Below are positions 6,833 to 16,319 of a DNA stretch of 33,810 bases, one piece after another. Both the position numbers and the translations under genes were made by a program. Below the pieces are notes generated by a model. That model saw only the letters and a program-made list of their open reading frames with translations. It made no database searches and was not told where the DNA came from. Source of the DNA: UBA7702 sp040776805 (GTDB taxonomy: Bacteria; Bacillota; Dehalobacteriia; UBA7702); the NCBI GenBank assembly GCA_040776805.1, contig JAXGZS010000010.1:1-33810 (forward strand), read 5' to 3'. Positions within the stretch are counted from its first letter, which is position 1. Every line of letters starts with the position of its first letter.

Positions 6833-7846
6833 ATGAGTGGAATGAAGTTCAGAAGAAGAAACCGCTATTCCGGAAAATGGTTAATCTGTTTTGTTTTTCT
6901 GTTGTTTTTTTCTTTCGGCGTGCTCATGGGCTATTATTACGACAGCGGCAAAACGAACTTTTTGCCTTTTTCCCTTGTGTTGAAAAGCCAGTTATTTTAC
7001 GGTGGCAAAATGGTTGATCTGCCGGGTTATACCGATAGCGTGGGAGCCTTTTCCGAATACGAAAAAAGCGGCGATGCCACGCTGACCAACTGGGAGCTGA
7101 CCTTTTATGAGGACGAGTTAACCAATACGACGATTCCCGTCTTTTACGGCAAAACAAAAACGGCAAACGGGAAGATCGAGGCCTCCTCCACGGAGCTGAT
7201 CCGGGTCAATGCGGCGAAGGAAATTGCTATGGAGTCCCTGAAATCCGATGAGGTACAGGTTCTGATTTACTGCACCCATACGGCGGAATCCTACAGCGGC
7301 GACCGCGCCGATGAAAGCGGCAAAGGCGATGTGCTGACCGTTGCCCATCATCTTGCCGATACACTGCAAAACGACTACGGCGTCGGCGTTGTGGTCAGCG
7401 ATACGGTGCACGATTCCCCTGATTGGTATCAGAGTTATACCAATTCCAAAGCCACCGCCGCCGCTCTTTGGGAAGCCTATCCCGACACGGATCTCATGAT
7501 CGACCTGCACCGGGATTCCAGCACCACCAAGGCGGACTGCACCGTTACCGTGAACGGAAAAAATGCCGCGTCCTTGCTTTTGGTGGTGGGGAGCAACGTC
7601 ACCTTGAACCATCCCAACTGGGAAGAAAACTGGCAGACCGCCAAATCCGTCGGCGCCTGTATCGACCGGGTCAACGGTTCTTTGCTCAGAGGCGTTCGGG
7701 TACAGAAAGGCCGCTATAACCAGCATTTATCTACAAAAATGATTCTGCTGGAGGTGGGTACCGATCTCAACACCTTGGATGAAGCAAATTACAGCGGGGA
7801 ATTGGCGGCCCGGGCGATCAACGCTTATTTGGAAAATCTTGAATAA
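6833..7846 (+). CDS. spoIIP: Stage II sporulation protein P (SpoIIP family)
   Basis: SpoIIP is a membrane-anchored peptidoglycan amidase/endopeptidase that acts with SpoIID and SpoIIM in septal thinning and engulfment. The ATG at 6833 is chosen because GGGAGG lies seven bases upstream; the frame extends 51 nt further without a ribosome site. The 337-residue protein has a basic N-terminus, one membrane segment (about residues 15-33) and a C-terminal catalytic domain with VLIYCTHTAESY, LMIDLHRDS and LLEVGTDLNTLDEA. A Cys stands where many homologues have a first His before THT. It lies after rpsT as in Bacillus, but the gpr gene normally between them is absent. Confidence 0.9.
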   Translation: MSGMKFRRRNRYSGKWLICFVFLLFFSFGVLMGYYYDSGKTNFLPFSLVLKSQLFYGGKMVDLPGYTDSVGAFSEYEKSGDATLTNWELTFYEDELTNTTIPVFYGKTKTANGKIEASSTELIRVNAAKEIAMESLKSDEVQVLIYCTHTAESYSGDRADESGKGDVLTVAHHLADTLQNDYGVGVVVSDTVHDSPDWYQSYTNSKATAAALWEAYPDTDLMIDLHRDSSTTKADCTVTVNGKNAASLLLVVGSNVTLNHPNWEENWQTAKSVGACIDRVNGSLLRGVRVQKGRYNQHLSTKMILLEVGTDLNTLDEANYSGELAARAINAYLENLE

Positions 7847-7852
7847 ATCATT

Positions 7853-7880
7853 TTGAAAACAGCGGAAAATGTAGTATAAT
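7853..7880 (+). promoter_or_regulatory. Promoter of murJ-lepA-hemW
   Basis: TTGAAA (7853-7858), a 16-nt spacer and TATAAT (7875-7880), 31 nt before the murJ start codon. Confidence 0.65.
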
Positions 7881-7911
7881 AAAATCAGACTATTATGTTT
7901 GGAGATAACAC

Positions 7912-9612
7912 ATGTCTGATTTGCCAAAGGAAACCGAAGAGGCACGGGAAAGCCCGGGTTCTGAAGAGCATCCAGGAGAAGCCGCGTCCTCTGCTGAAAA
8001 GGGAGAGCCCGTCGAAATCAAGGGCGATTCGGTGGTGCGCTCGGCCATGGTCGTGATGCTGGCCATGATCATTTCCCGCGTCCTTGGCTATATCCGCGAT
8101 ATTATTATCTATGCCCAGATCGGGCAAAATAGCTATACCGATGCGTATAATGCGGCGTTTAAGATCCCCGACTGTATCTACATGATCCTGGTCGGCGGAG
8201 CTTTGAGTGCCGCATTTATTCCCGTGGTCTCGTCTTATCTGGCCCGGGGCGAGAAAGAAAATGTCTGGAAATTCACCAGCGTTGTGATTAACGTGATTTC
8301 CGGCCTCATGTTGTCTTTGGTGATCATCGCCTATATCTTTGCCCCCCAGTTCATCGGTTTTTACGTCAGCGGTTTCGATGCCGAAACCATCCATCTCACC
8401 GTGGTGCTGACCAGGATCATGCTGATTCAAGCGATGCTCATGGCCTTGGCCGGGATCTGCCAGGGGATCTTGCAATCCTTTAAAATCTTCACGCCCACCG
8501 CGGTGGGTTCCGTCGTCTACAACTTCGGCATCATCGTCTTTGGGGCGGCTTTCAGCGGTCTCATTGAAAAGCACTTCCCGGGCTACGGCATTACCGCCTT
8601 TTCCTTGGGGGTCGTCGCCGGGGCCTTCGGTAATTTTGTGGTCCAAGCCCAAGCCCTGCGGAAAGTCGGCATGAAGTACCATCTTTCCTTTGATCTGCGC
8701 AACCGGGGCTTTCAGAAAATGATCGTTTTGATGCTGCCGGTTTTCATCAGTTTGGGCGCCACTCAAATCAATCTTTTCGTCAATGCCGGCCTCGCGTCCT
8801 ATCTTCAACCTGGCCTGCTTTCGGCGCTCAATACCGCCCAGCGCCTGATGCAGCTGCCCATCTCCATTTTTGCCGTTTCCATCGCCATGGCGGTGTTCCC
8901 GGTGTTATCGAGGGAAGCGGCCTTAAACCAGCTGGAGGATTTCCGCAAGGACTTCGCTTACGGCATCCGCACGATTCTCTTTATCATGATTCCCTTTACG
9001 GCCTTGCTCATCGCCTTGGGCGTACCCTTCATCCGTCTCCTTTATGAGGTGGGGAAATTCACCAGTGGCAACACCCAGGCCGTGGCTTTCGCCCTTTATT
9101 TTTACAGCATCGGCATCTTTGCCCAAGGCTGTATTCAAGTGCAAAATAGGGCCTTTTACGCCTTTCAGGATACGAAAAAGCCGGTACTGGTCGCCGTCTC
9201 CGGCGTGGCCATCAATTTGATTTTAAGTTTTTTGCTCATCGGGAAGCTGCAACAGGGCGGCTTGGCCTTGGCCTTTTCCGTGGCGGGGATTTGTAACATG
9301 ATCTTCCTTTTCCTGCTGCTGAAACGGAAGATCGGCCGTATCGGCTTAAAGGAGATTGGCGTCTCCGCTCTGAAGACCCTGATCGCCTCGGTGATCATGG
9401 CCGCCGTGGCCTTCGCGGTGGCCTACGCCAGTGAAGCCTTTTTCGGCGTCGCCAACAAAGGCAGCCAGATGCTGCAGCTCTTCGCCGGGGGCAGCGCCGG
9501 GCTTTTGGTCTTCTTCGTTTTGGCAAGATGGATGAAAATGCCGGAAACCGAAACCGTACTCCGCACATTAAAAAAGCGCTTTGGCCGCAAAAATAAGAAA
9601 CAGACCGCATAA
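7912..9612 (+). CDS. murJ: Lipid II flippase MurJ (MviN family)
   Basis: A 566-residue polytopic membrane protein of the MOP superfamily that moves lipid II across the cytoplasmic membrane for peptidoglycan synthesis. The family N-terminus is evident in MIISRVLGYIRDIIIYAQIG (near residue 50) followed by YNAAFKIPDCIYMILVGGALSAAFIPV, and about 14 hydrophobic segments follow. About 40 acidic, Pro/Glu-rich residues precede the first membrane segment, an unusually long cytoplasmic extension. GGAGAT lies upstream of the ATG. Eleven bases separate it from lepA. murJ is not at this place in Bacillus, so this is a lineage-specific insertion between spoIIP and lepA. Confidence 0.95.
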   Translation: MSDLPKETEEARESPGSEEHPGEAASSAEKGEPVEIKGDSVVRSAMVVMLAMIISRVLGYIRDIIIYAQIGQNSYTDAYNAAFKIPDCIYMILVGGALSAAFIPVVSSYLARGEKENVWKFTSVVINVISGLMLSLVIIAYIFAPQFIGFYVSGFDAETIHLTVVLTRIMLIQAMLMALAGICQGILQSFKIFTPTAVGSVVYNFGIIVFGAAFSGLIEKHFPGYGITAFSLGVVAGAFGNFVVQAQALRKVGMKYHLSFDLRNRGFQKMIVLMLPVFISLGATQINLFVNAGLASYLQPGLLSALNTAQRLMQLPISIFAVSIAMAVFPVLSREAALNQLEDFRKDFAYGIRTILFIMIPFTALLIALGVPFIRLLYEVGKFTSGNTQAVAFALYFYSIGIFAQGCIQVQNRAFYAFQDTKKPVLVAVSGVAINLILSFLLIGKLQQGGLALAFSVAGICNMIFLFLLLKRKIGRIGLKEIGVSALKTLIASVIMAAVAFAVAYASEAFFGVANKGSQMLQLFAGGSAGLLVFFVLARWMKMPETETVLRTLKKRFGRKNKKQTA

Positions 9613-9623
9613 ACGAGGACACT

Positions 9624-11432
9624 ATGACTGAAAAAATGGAAAACATTAGAAACTTTTGTATCATCGCCCATATCGACCACGGTAAGAGCACCCTTGCCGA
9701 CCGCATTTTGGAAATGACCGGCGCCGTCGCCCAACGGGACATGGAACAACAACTATTGGACAACATGGAGCTGGAACGGGAACGGGGCATCACCATTAAA
9801 TTGCAGACCGTCCACATGTCTTATCAGGCGCGAAACGGCAAGGTGTATACGCTGAACCTCATCGACACCCCGGGACACGTTGATTTCAATTACGAGGTGT
9901 CCCGGAGTCTTGCCGCCTGCGAAGGGGCGCTCCTTGTGGTCGACGCCGTCCAGGGGATTGAAGCCCAGACTTTGGCCAACGCATATTTGGCCGTGGAAAA
10001 CGATTTGGAACTAATCCCGGTCATCAATAAAATCGACTTGCCCAACGCTGATCCCGATCTGATCAAAGAGCAGATTGAAGAGGTGTTGGGGATTGACGCT
10101 TCCGAAGCCCTCCTCGTTTCCGCCAAAACCGGCGAGGGCGTGGAGGCAGTGCTGGAAGCCGTGGTCCATCAGATTCCGCCGCCGATCGGAGACAGCGACG
10201 GCAGATTGCAGGCTTTGATTTTCGACTCCCATTTTGATTCCTATAAAGGCGCCATTCCCTATCTCCGGGTCATCAATGGCGAGGTGCGAAAAGGTAGCCG
10301 CGTTATGTTCATGGGTACGAAAAAAACCTTTGACGTGACGGAAGTCGGCATTTTCACGCCGCCGATGAAATCGGTGGATTGTCTCGCCGCCGGCGACGTC
10401 GGCTATATTGCTGCCAGCATCAAAAACGTCAAAGATACCCAGGTGGGAGATACCGTCACCGATGCCGATTATCCCGCTGCCTTACCGCTCCCCGGGTACC
10501 GCCGGGCCATGCCCATGGTCTATTGCGGGATCTATCCCATGGAAAACAGCGATTACGATAATTTGAAGGACGCCCTGGAAAAATTAGCGCTGAACGACTC
10601 CGCCCTCGTTTACGAACCGGAAACCTCGGCGGCTTTGGGCTTCGGCTTCCGCTGCGGCTTTTTAGGCCTGCTCCATATGGAAATCTTTGAAGAGCGCCTG
10701 GAGCGGGAATATCGTCTTGAGCTGATCACCACCGCCCCCAGCGTCGATTATATGGTATACCAGATCGGCGGCGAGATTTTGCATATCAGCAACCCCAGCG
10801 ATATGCCGGAAATGCAGAAGATCGAACGCCTGGAAGAGCCTTTTGTGAAAGCGACGATCATGTCGCCCAAAGATTATATCGGATCCATTATGGAGCTGGT
10901 GCAGGAGCGCCGGGGGATCTTTAAAAACATGGAATACATTTCGGTGACCAGGGTGATGCTCACCTATGACCTGCCCTTGTCTGAAGTGATTTTCGATTTC
11001 TTTGACCAGTTGAAATCGCGTACCAGAGGCTATGCCTCTCTGGATTACGATTTTACCGGTTATCGCAGTTCTGATCTGGTGAAACTTGATATCCTGGTCA
11101 ACGGTGACGTCGTCGACGCGCTTTCCGTCATCGTACACAAGGAAAACGCCTACCGCAGAGGCCGTCAATTAACGGAAAAACTGCGCAAGCTGATCCCGCG
11201 GCAGCTTTTTGAGGTGACGATTCAGGCGGCCATCGGCAATAAAGTCATTGCCAGGGAAAGCGTGAAGGCGCTCCGCAAGAACGTCATCGAAAAATGCTAC
11301 GGCGGCGATATCTCCAGAAAGCGCAAACTCCTGGAAAAACAGAAAGAAGGGAAGAAACGGATGAAGCAGATGGGGAACGTGGAAATTCCCCAGGAAGCCT
11401 TTATGGCCGTTTTAAAGTTGGATGAATCATGA
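9624..11432 (+). CDS. lepA: Elongation factor 4 (LepA), ribosomal GTPase
   Basis: A 602-residue translational GTPase of normal LepA length. The G-domain motifs are complete: P-loop AHIDHGKST near residue 14, RERGITI in switch I, DTPGHVDF and NKIDLPNA. The LepA-specific C-terminus ends in the expected KRMKQMGNVEIPQEAFMAVLKL stretch. It binds ribosomes and influences initiation or back-translocation under stress. Its stop codon overlaps the hemW start (ATGA), so the two are translationally coupled, as in most Bacillota. Confidence 0.98.
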   Translation: MTEKMENIRNFCIIAHIDHGKSTLADRILEMTGAVAQRDMEQQLLDNMELERERGITIKLQTVHMSYQARNGKVYTLNLIDTPGHVDFNYEVSRSLAACEGALLVVDAVQGIEAQTLANAYLAVENDLELIPVINKIDLPNADPDLIKEQIEEVLGIDASEALLVSAKTGEGVEAVLEAVVHQIPPPIGDSDGRLQALIFDSHFDSYKGAIPYLRVINGEVRKGSRVMFMGTKKTFDVTEVGIFTPPMKSVDCLAAGDVGYIAASIKNVKDTQVGDTVTDADYPAALPLPGYRRAMPMVYCGIYPMENSDYDNLKDALEKLALNDSALVYEPETSAALGFGFRCGFLGLLHMEIFEERLEREYRLELITTAPSVDYMVYQIGGEILHISNPSDMPEMQKIERLEEPFVKATIMSPKDYIGSIMELVQERRGIFKNMEYISVTRVMLTYDLPLSEVIFDFFDQLKSRTRGYASLDYDFTGYRSSDLVKLDILVNGDVVDALSVIVHKENAYRRGRQLTEKLRKLIPRQLFEVTIQAAIGNKVIARESVKALRKNVIEKCYGGDISRKRKLLEKQKEGKKRMKQMGNVEIPQEAFMAVLKLDES

Positions 11433-12559
11433 GATTTCTTTACGTGCACATACCTTTCTGCGTAGAAAAGTGTCATTACTGCGATTTCGTATCCGGTAAC
11501 GCCTCCCTGGAACAGCGGGAGGCCTATTTGCAGTCCCTCATCAAAGAAGCGGCGCTGCATCAGGGGGATAAGTCGGAAGATGGCCTGCTCACCGTCTATT
11601 TCGGTGGCGGCACACCGTCGCTGTTAACCGCCGCCCACTTGGAAATGCTCTTAGAAGCCTTTCAGAAGTATTTCGGCTTTGCCAAGAGAATGGAAATCAC
11701 CCTTGAAGCCAATCCGGAGACGGTTTCTCTCCGCTATTTGAGAAATATCCGCGGTCTCGACATCAACCGTCTTTCCTTGGGCGGTCAGGCCTTTCAGGAT
11801 CATCATCTGAAGGCCATGGGCCGCATCCATAAGAGCGACGACATTGCCGCTGCCGTGGAAATGGCCCGGGAAGCCGGTTTTGATAACATCAACGTTGACC
11901 TGATGTACGGCTTGCCCCATCAGACCATGGCGGAATGGCAGGAAAGCCTCAAGCGGGCGACCCAGTTGCCCATTACCCATATTTCCACTTACGGCTTGAA
12001 ACTAAACCCCTCAACCCTTTGGGGAAAATGGCTGGAAGAGGGGAAACTTACCCTGCCTGAGGACGATCTCAACGCCGATATGCAGCTTTACGCCATGGAA
12101 TACCTGGAAAAGGCGGGATTTCCCCGCTATGAAATCGCGAATTTCGCCAAAGGCAGTTACGCCTGCCGTCACAATACCGCTTATTGGCTCAGGAAGGATT
12201 ATCTCGGTTTGGGGCTTAACGCTTCTTCCTTATTATACGGTAACCTGCGTACCAAAAACGAAAAAGATTTTGAAAAATACAGAAGCAAAGTGGCGGGGCG
12301 GGAATACCCCTGGGCGGAAAAAGAGGTCTTAACGGAAGAGCAAATCAGAGAGGAAGAGCTTTTTCTGCCGCTGCGCCTGATTTGGGGCCTTGATACCGCC
12401 GCTTTTGCCGAAAAATACGGCGTTGAATATTTTACGCAAAAAAAAGGTCAAATGGTCAAACTTTTTGACGCGGGCCTCCTGACAGTGGAAGAAGGCCAGC
12501 TCAAGCTCACGGATAAGGGCGTTTTGCTCAACAATGAGGTGCTTGCCGCCTTAATTTAG
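11429..12559 (+). CDS. hemW: Radical SAM heme chaperone HemW
   Basis: A 376-residue radical SAM protein. The cluster-binding CxxxCxxC appears as CVEKCHYC at the N-terminus, followed by the SAM-binding VYFGGGTPSLL and the family features INRLSLGGQAFQD and NVDLMYGLPHQT. HemW proteins bind heme and are often annotated as oxygen-independent coproporphyrinogen III oxidase-like; the lepA-hemW-hrcA position supports HemW rather than true HemN. The start overlaps lepA by four bases. No terminator separates it from hrcA, so some readthrough is possible. Confidence 0.93.
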   Translation: MRFLYVHIPFCVEKCHYCDFVSGNASLEQREAYLQSLIKEAALHQGDKSEDGLLTVYFGGGTPSLLTAAHLEMLLEAFQKYFGFAKRMEITLEANPETVSLRYLRNIRGLDINRLSLGGQAFQDHHLKAMGRIHKSDDIAAAVEMAREAGFDNINVDLMYGLPHQTMAEWQESLKRATQLPITHISTYGLKLNPSTLWGKWLEEGKLTLPEDDLNADMQLYAMEYLEKAGFPRYEIANFAKGSYACRHNTAYWLRKDYLGLGLNASSLLYGNLRTKNEKDFEKYRSKVAGREYPWAEKEVLTEEQIREEELFLPLRLIWGLDTAAFAEKYGVEYFTQKKGQMVKLFDAGLLTVEEGQLKLTDKGVLLNNEVLAALI

Positions 12560-12572
12560 TGAATTTGACCTA

Positions 12573-12601
12573 TTGACATTTTTTACACATAATGGTATTC
12601 T
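12573..12601 (+). promoter_or_regulatory. Heat-shock operon promoter (hrcA)
   Basis: TTGACA (12573-12578), a 17-nt spacer and TATTCT (12596-12601). The CIRCE operator starts 4 nt later and covers the predicted transcription start, the classic layout for HrcA repression. Confidence 0.85.
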
Positions 12602-12605
12602 TGAT

Positions 12606-12632
12606 TTAGCACTCGACAACGATGAGTGCTAA
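12606..12632 (+). promoter_or_regulatory. CIRCE operator (HrcA binding site)
   Basis: TTAGCACTC, nine bases, GAGTGCTAA: an exact match to the CIRCE consensus. HrcA binds here with GroE help and represses its own operon, linking hrcA-grpE-dnaK-dnaJ expression to the load of unfolded protein. Confidence 0.98.
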
Positions 12633-12650
12633 CAAAAATGAGGTGATTGG

Positions 12651-13679
12651 ATGGATGAGAGAAAACAAAATGTGTTAAGAGCCATTATTATGGATTATAT
12701 CAATACGGCGGAACCGGTGGGCTCTCGTACCATTGCCAAAAAATACAACCTCGGCGTCTCTTCGGCGACGATCCGCAATGAAATGGCGGATCTGGAAGAA
12801 CTCGGTTTGATCGAGCAGCCCCACACTTCGGCGGGGCGAGTGCCTTCCGATAAAGGATACCGCTATTATGTGGATTACTTGATGGACGCGGGGGGTCTGG
12901 TGACCGATGAAAAAGACGCGATCCAGGCGTTTTTTGCCGACCGCCTGTGCCGTCTCGATCAGCTGTACCGCGATACCTGTAAGGTACTGTCGGAGCTTTC
13001 TCCCTATGTGACGATGATCATGACGCCGACAAAAAGCACCGGCGCTTTGGAACAGTTGCAGTTGATTTCCGTTTCTCCCTTCCAGGCGGTGCTCGTTGTC
13101 GTTACCGACGTGGGCCTGGTGCATCACCGCACCGTGGATTTTCCGGTGCCCGTTTCGGAAGAGCGGGTTCGTGAAATCAACGATGTGCTCCTGAAAAAGT
13201 TGAAAGGCCGCAGCATCGAAGACGTTAATTTGACGCTGATGAAGGAGATCTCCGGGGAACTGCAAAAGGAAATGAGTATCGTTGACAGTATTTTTGATAT
13301 GATGAACGAAGCGGTGAAGGAAAGCGGCGAAGAAAAGGTGTTTTTAGAAGGAACACTGAACATCTTAAACCAGCCGGAGTTTAAGGACGTCGGCAAAGTG
13401 AAGGATGTGCTTTCTTTCCTGCAACAGGAAAACATTTTAAAAGAACTGCTCCACGGCAAGGCCGGCAGCGGTACGAATTTTACCATTGGCGGCGAATTGC
13501 GCCACAACGGCATCAACCAGTGCTCAATGGTGACCTGCACCTACAGTATCAACGGCAATACCATGGGTAACATCGGTATTTTAGGGCCGACGCGGATGGA
13601 ATACGCGAAAAGCGCCTTGTTGATACAGACCGTCGCCAAAGAGCTTTCCCGGGTGCTTGAACGGAAATCCAATAAATAA
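12651..13679 (+). CDS. hrcA: Heat-inducible transcriptional repressor HrcA
   Basis: A 342-residue repressor of typical length. The N-terminal winged helix includes GSRTIAKKYNLGVSSATIRNEM, and the diagnostic QPHTSAGRVPSDKGYRYYVD follows. The C-terminal GAF-like region has the family segment GELRHNGINQCSMV. GAGGTGA lies five bases before the ATG. It is the first gene of the operon downstream of its own CIRCE operator, so it is autoregulated; grpE follows after eleven bases. Confidence 0.98.
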   Translation: MDERKQNVLRAIIMDYINTAEPVGSRTIAKKYNLGVSSATIRNEMADLEELGLIEQPHTSAGRVPSDKGYRYYVDYLMDAGGLVTDEKDAIQAFFADRLCRLDQLYRDTCKVLSELSPYVTMIMTPTKSTGALEQLQLISVSPFQAVLVVVTDVGLVHHRTVDFPVPVSEERVREINDVLLKKLKGRSIEDVNLTLMKEISGELQKEMSIVDSIFDMMNEAVKESGEEKVFLEGTLNILNQPEFKDVGKVKDVLSFLQQENILKELLHGKAGSGTNFTIGGELRHNGINQCSMVTCTYSINGNTMGNIGILGPTRMEYAKSALLIQTVAKELSRVLERKSNK

Positions 13680-13690
13680 CGGAGGCGGAC

Positions 13691-14323
13691 GTGACAAAAA
13701 AAGAAACGAAAATGAAACAACAAAAAGAAGACGCGGTAAACACCGCAAAGCAGAAGGATCCGACAGATTTCACGGAAGAAACGAAAGAGGCGGCCCATCT
13801 CGGAAAAGCTGAAGCGGTTGCCGAGGAGGAAGAGACCGCAGAAGCGTTATCCGACGCGGATTTGGCGGCTGAAAACGAGGCTTTGAAAACAAAACTGGAG
13901 GCGCTCACAGTGGAGCGCGGCGAAGAAGCCGACCAGCTTTTAAGGCTCACAGCGGAATTCGATAATTTCCGCCGCCGGACTTTAAAGGAAAAAGACGATT
14001 TGCGGCTTACGGCCAACGCCGATTTACTTTCCGCGCTTCTGCCGGTTCTCGATAATTTCGACCGGGCTTTGCTCCACGCGGAAAACAGTCCCATCTTAGA
14101 AGGGATCCAAATGGTGCAAAAGCAACTGATCGATATTTTAAACGGCAACGGTTTGATCAAGGTGGGGAACATCGGCGAGGATTTTGACCCGCAGATCCAC
14201 GATGCCATTATGCAGGAGGAAAAAGAGGGAGCGGCTTGCAACACCATCCTTGAAGTATTGCAGCCCGGCTATTGTTTCCATGATAAACTGCTCCGAGCGG
14301 CCATGGTCAAAGTGGCAAAATAA
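13691..14323 (+). CDS. grpE: Nucleotide exchange factor GrpE
   Basis: A 210-residue DnaK co-chaperone that releases ADP from DnaK. It starts at GTG, ten bases after the GGAGG at 13681. The first 75 residues are charged and probably disordered, leading into a long coiled-coil dimerisation helix. The conserved core has EFDNFRRRT, LLPVLDNFDRAL and, in the C-terminal beta domain, EDFDPQIHDAIMQEE and LQPGYCFHDKLLRAAMVKVAK. It stands between hrcA and dnaK; the 125-nt gap before dnaK is the largest in the operon. Confidence 0.96.
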   Translation: MTKKETKMKQQKEDAVNTAKQKDPTDFTEETKEAAHLGKAEAVAEEEETAEALSDADLAAENEALKTKLEALTVERGEEADQLLRLTAEFDNFRRRTLKEKDDLRLTANADLLSALLPVLDNFDRALLHAENSPILEGIQMVQKQLIDILNGNGLIKVGNIGEDFDPQIHDAIMQEEKEGAACNTILEVLQPGYCFHDKLLRAAMVKVAK

Positions 14324-14397
14324 GCGTTTTTACTGCCGGACAACATAATTTCTGCTAAATTTTGACAGCAATGCTCCACGTTTTAGTGGCAAAATAA
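14311..14397 (+). repeat. 13-bp direct repeat spanning the grpE 3' end and the grpE-dnaK spacer
   Basis: AGTGGCAAAATAA occurs at 14311-14323, covering the last codons and stop of grpE, and again at 14385-14397 in the spacer. Both copies are preceded at variable distance by TGCTCC. The spacer may contain a decayed partial duplicate of the grpE end. It also has a CCAC/GTGG mini-hairpin but no clear promoter. Confidence 0.5.
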
Positions 14398-14448
14398 CGC
14401 ATAGTGAACAAAAAAACACATAATCTTTATAAATATGGAGGTAATTTC

Positions 14449-16299
14449 ATGAGTAAAATTATCGGTATCGACTTAGGTACAACAAATTCCTGTGTAGCCG
14501 TGATGGAAGGCGGCGAAGCAGTCATCATCCCCAACGCCGAAGGCGGCAGAACCACCCCCTCGGTTGTGGCTTTTTCCAATAACGGCGAGCGTCTCGTCGG
14601 CGCGGTGGCCAAACGGCAGGCCATCACCAATCCCGACAAAACCGTCATGTCCATCAAACGCCAGATGGGCAAAGATTATAAGGTGCATATTGAAAACAAG
14701 ACGTATACGCCCCAGGAAATTTCGGCGATGACCCTGCAAAAATTGAAGAAAGACGCCGAAGCCTATCTCGGCGATACGGTGACCCAAGCGGTCATCACCG
14801 TGCCGGCCTATTTCTCCGACGCCCAGCGTCAGGCGACAAAAGACGCCGGTAAAATCGCCGGTCTCGAGGTGCTCCGCATCATCAACGAACCGACGGCGGC
14901 AGCGCTTTCTTACGGTCTCGACAAAGGGGAAGACCATACCGTCCTCGTCTTTGACCTCGGCGGCGGTACCTTTGACGTTTCCATTCTCGAATTGGGCGAC
15001 GGTGTTTTTGAAGTAAAAGCCACCAACGGCAACAATCTCTTGGGCGGCGACGACTTCGACCAAAAGATCATCAATTATCTTGTGGCCGAATTCAAAAAGA
15101 ACGAGGGGATTGATCTCTCCGGCGATAAAATGGCCATGCAGCGCTTAAAAGAAGCGGCGGAAAAGGCCAAAGTCGACCTTTCCGGCGTCATGAGCGCCAA
15201 CATCAACCTGCCTTTCATCACCGCCACCAACGCGGGTCCGAAGCATATGGACATCACTCTAAGCCGCGCGAAATTCGACGAGCTCACCAAAGATCTCGTG
15301 GAAAAGACCATGGGTCCCACGAGACAGGCCATGAGCGACGCCGGACTTTCTGCCGACGATATCGATAAAATCATTCTTGTGGGCGGTTCCTCCCGTATTC
15401 CCGCGGTCCAGGAAGCCATTAAGAATATCCTCAAAAAAGAACCCAACAAGAGCGTGAATCCCGATGAATGCGTGGCTTTGGGCGCCGCGATTCAAGGAGG
15501 CGTTTTGGGCGGCGAAGTCAAAGACATCCTGCTCCTTGACGTAACCCCCCTATCCTTGGGCATCGAAACCTTGGGCGGCGTGAACACCCGCCTGATCGAA
15601 AGAAATACCACGATCCCCACGTCCAAAAGCCAGATTTTCTCCACTGCCGCCGACCATCAGCCCGCCGTTGAAATCCACGTGCTCCAGGGGGAACGGCCCA
15701 TGGCCGCGGACAACAAGACCTTGGGCAGATTTACGCTGAACGATATTCCCCCGGCGCCCCGGGGCGTACCCCAGATTGAAGTCAAATTCGATATCGACGC
15801 CAACGGTATTGTCCATGTCAGCGCCAAAGACCTCGGCACCGGCAAGGTTCAGACCATCACGATCACTGCTTCCAGCGGTTTGAGTGATAACGATATTCAG
15901 CGGATGATGGACGAAGCGGAAAAATATAAGGATGAAGACGAAAAGAGAAAAGAGCAGATCGAAATCAGAAATAACGCTGATTCCGCTCTTTACCAGGTAG
16001 AAAATACCATGAAGGATCTGGGTGATAAGCTCACCGATGGAGAAAAGAACGATCTGGAAAAAGCGAAAGCCGATTTGAAAACAGCGTTGGAAGGCACGGA
16101 CAGCGATACCATCAAAGAAAAACTCGACGCCCTCTACGCGGTGCTCCATAAAGTGTCGGAACGCATCTATGCCCAAAATCAGGGGCAAGACGGCGCTCCC
16201 GGCAGCGGCGACAATATGGGCGGCGGCCAAAGCGGCGCCCCCGACGACGACGTCGTTGACGCCGAATATACCGAAGTGAAAGACGACGAAAACAAATAA
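14449..16299 (+). CDS. dnaK: Chaperone protein DnaK (Hsp70)
   Basis: A 616-residue Hsp70 of typical length for Bacillota, ATP-dependent and cytoplasmic. The start at 14449 is supported by GGAGG eight bases upstream and the canonical N-terminus MSKIIGIDLGTTNSCVAVMEGG; the frame extends 45 nt upstream to a GTG with no ribosome site. The nucleotide-binding domain has VPAYFSDAQRQATKDAG, INEPTAAALSYG and VFDLGGGTFDVS. The substrate-binding domain follows the linker DILLLDVTPLSLGIETLGG. The tail is Gly-rich and ends in an acidic VVDAEYTEVKDD stretch that contacts co-chaperones. Confidence 0.98.
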   Translation: MSKIIGIDLGTTNSCVAVMEGGEAVIIPNAEGGRTTPSVVAFSNNGERLVGAVAKRQAITNPDKTVMSIKRQMGKDYKVHIENKTYTPQEISAMTLQKLKKDAEAYLGDTVTQAVITVPAYFSDAQRQATKDAGKIAGLEVLRIINEPTAAALSYGLDKGEDHTVLVFDLGGGTFDVSILELGDGVFEVKATNGNNLLGGDDFDQKIINYLVAEFKKNEGIDLSGDKMAMQRLKEAAEKAKVDLSGVMSANINLPFITATNAGPKHMDITLSRAKFDELTKDLVEKTMGPTRQAMSDAGLSADDIDKIILVGGSSRIPAVQEAIKNILKKEPNKSVNPDECVALGAAIQGGVLGGEVKDILLLDVTPLSLGIETLGGVNTRLIERNTTIPTSKSQIFSTAADHQPAVEIHVLQGERPMAADNKTLGRFTLNDIPPAPRGVPQIEVKFDIDANGIVHVSAKDLGTGKVQTITITASSGLSDNDIQRMMDEAEKYKDEDEKRKEQIEIRNNADSALYQVENTMKDLGDKLTDGEKNDLEKAKADLKTALEGTDSDTIKEKLDALYAVLHKVSERIYAQNQGQDGAPGSGDNMGGGQSGAPDDDVVDAEYTEVKDDENK

Positions 16300-16319
16300 G
16301 CACCAGGGAAGGGAAAGAA

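Noticed and set aside
7885..8808. Minus-strand frame of 307 codons opposite murJ
   Set aside because: Asp/His/Gly-rich composition typical of an antisense shadow of a membrane-protein gene.
14404..14448. Upstream GTG start for dnaK
   Set aside because: No ribosome site at 14404, while GGAGG sits correctly before the ATG at 14449, where the canonical MSKIIGIDLGTTNS begins.
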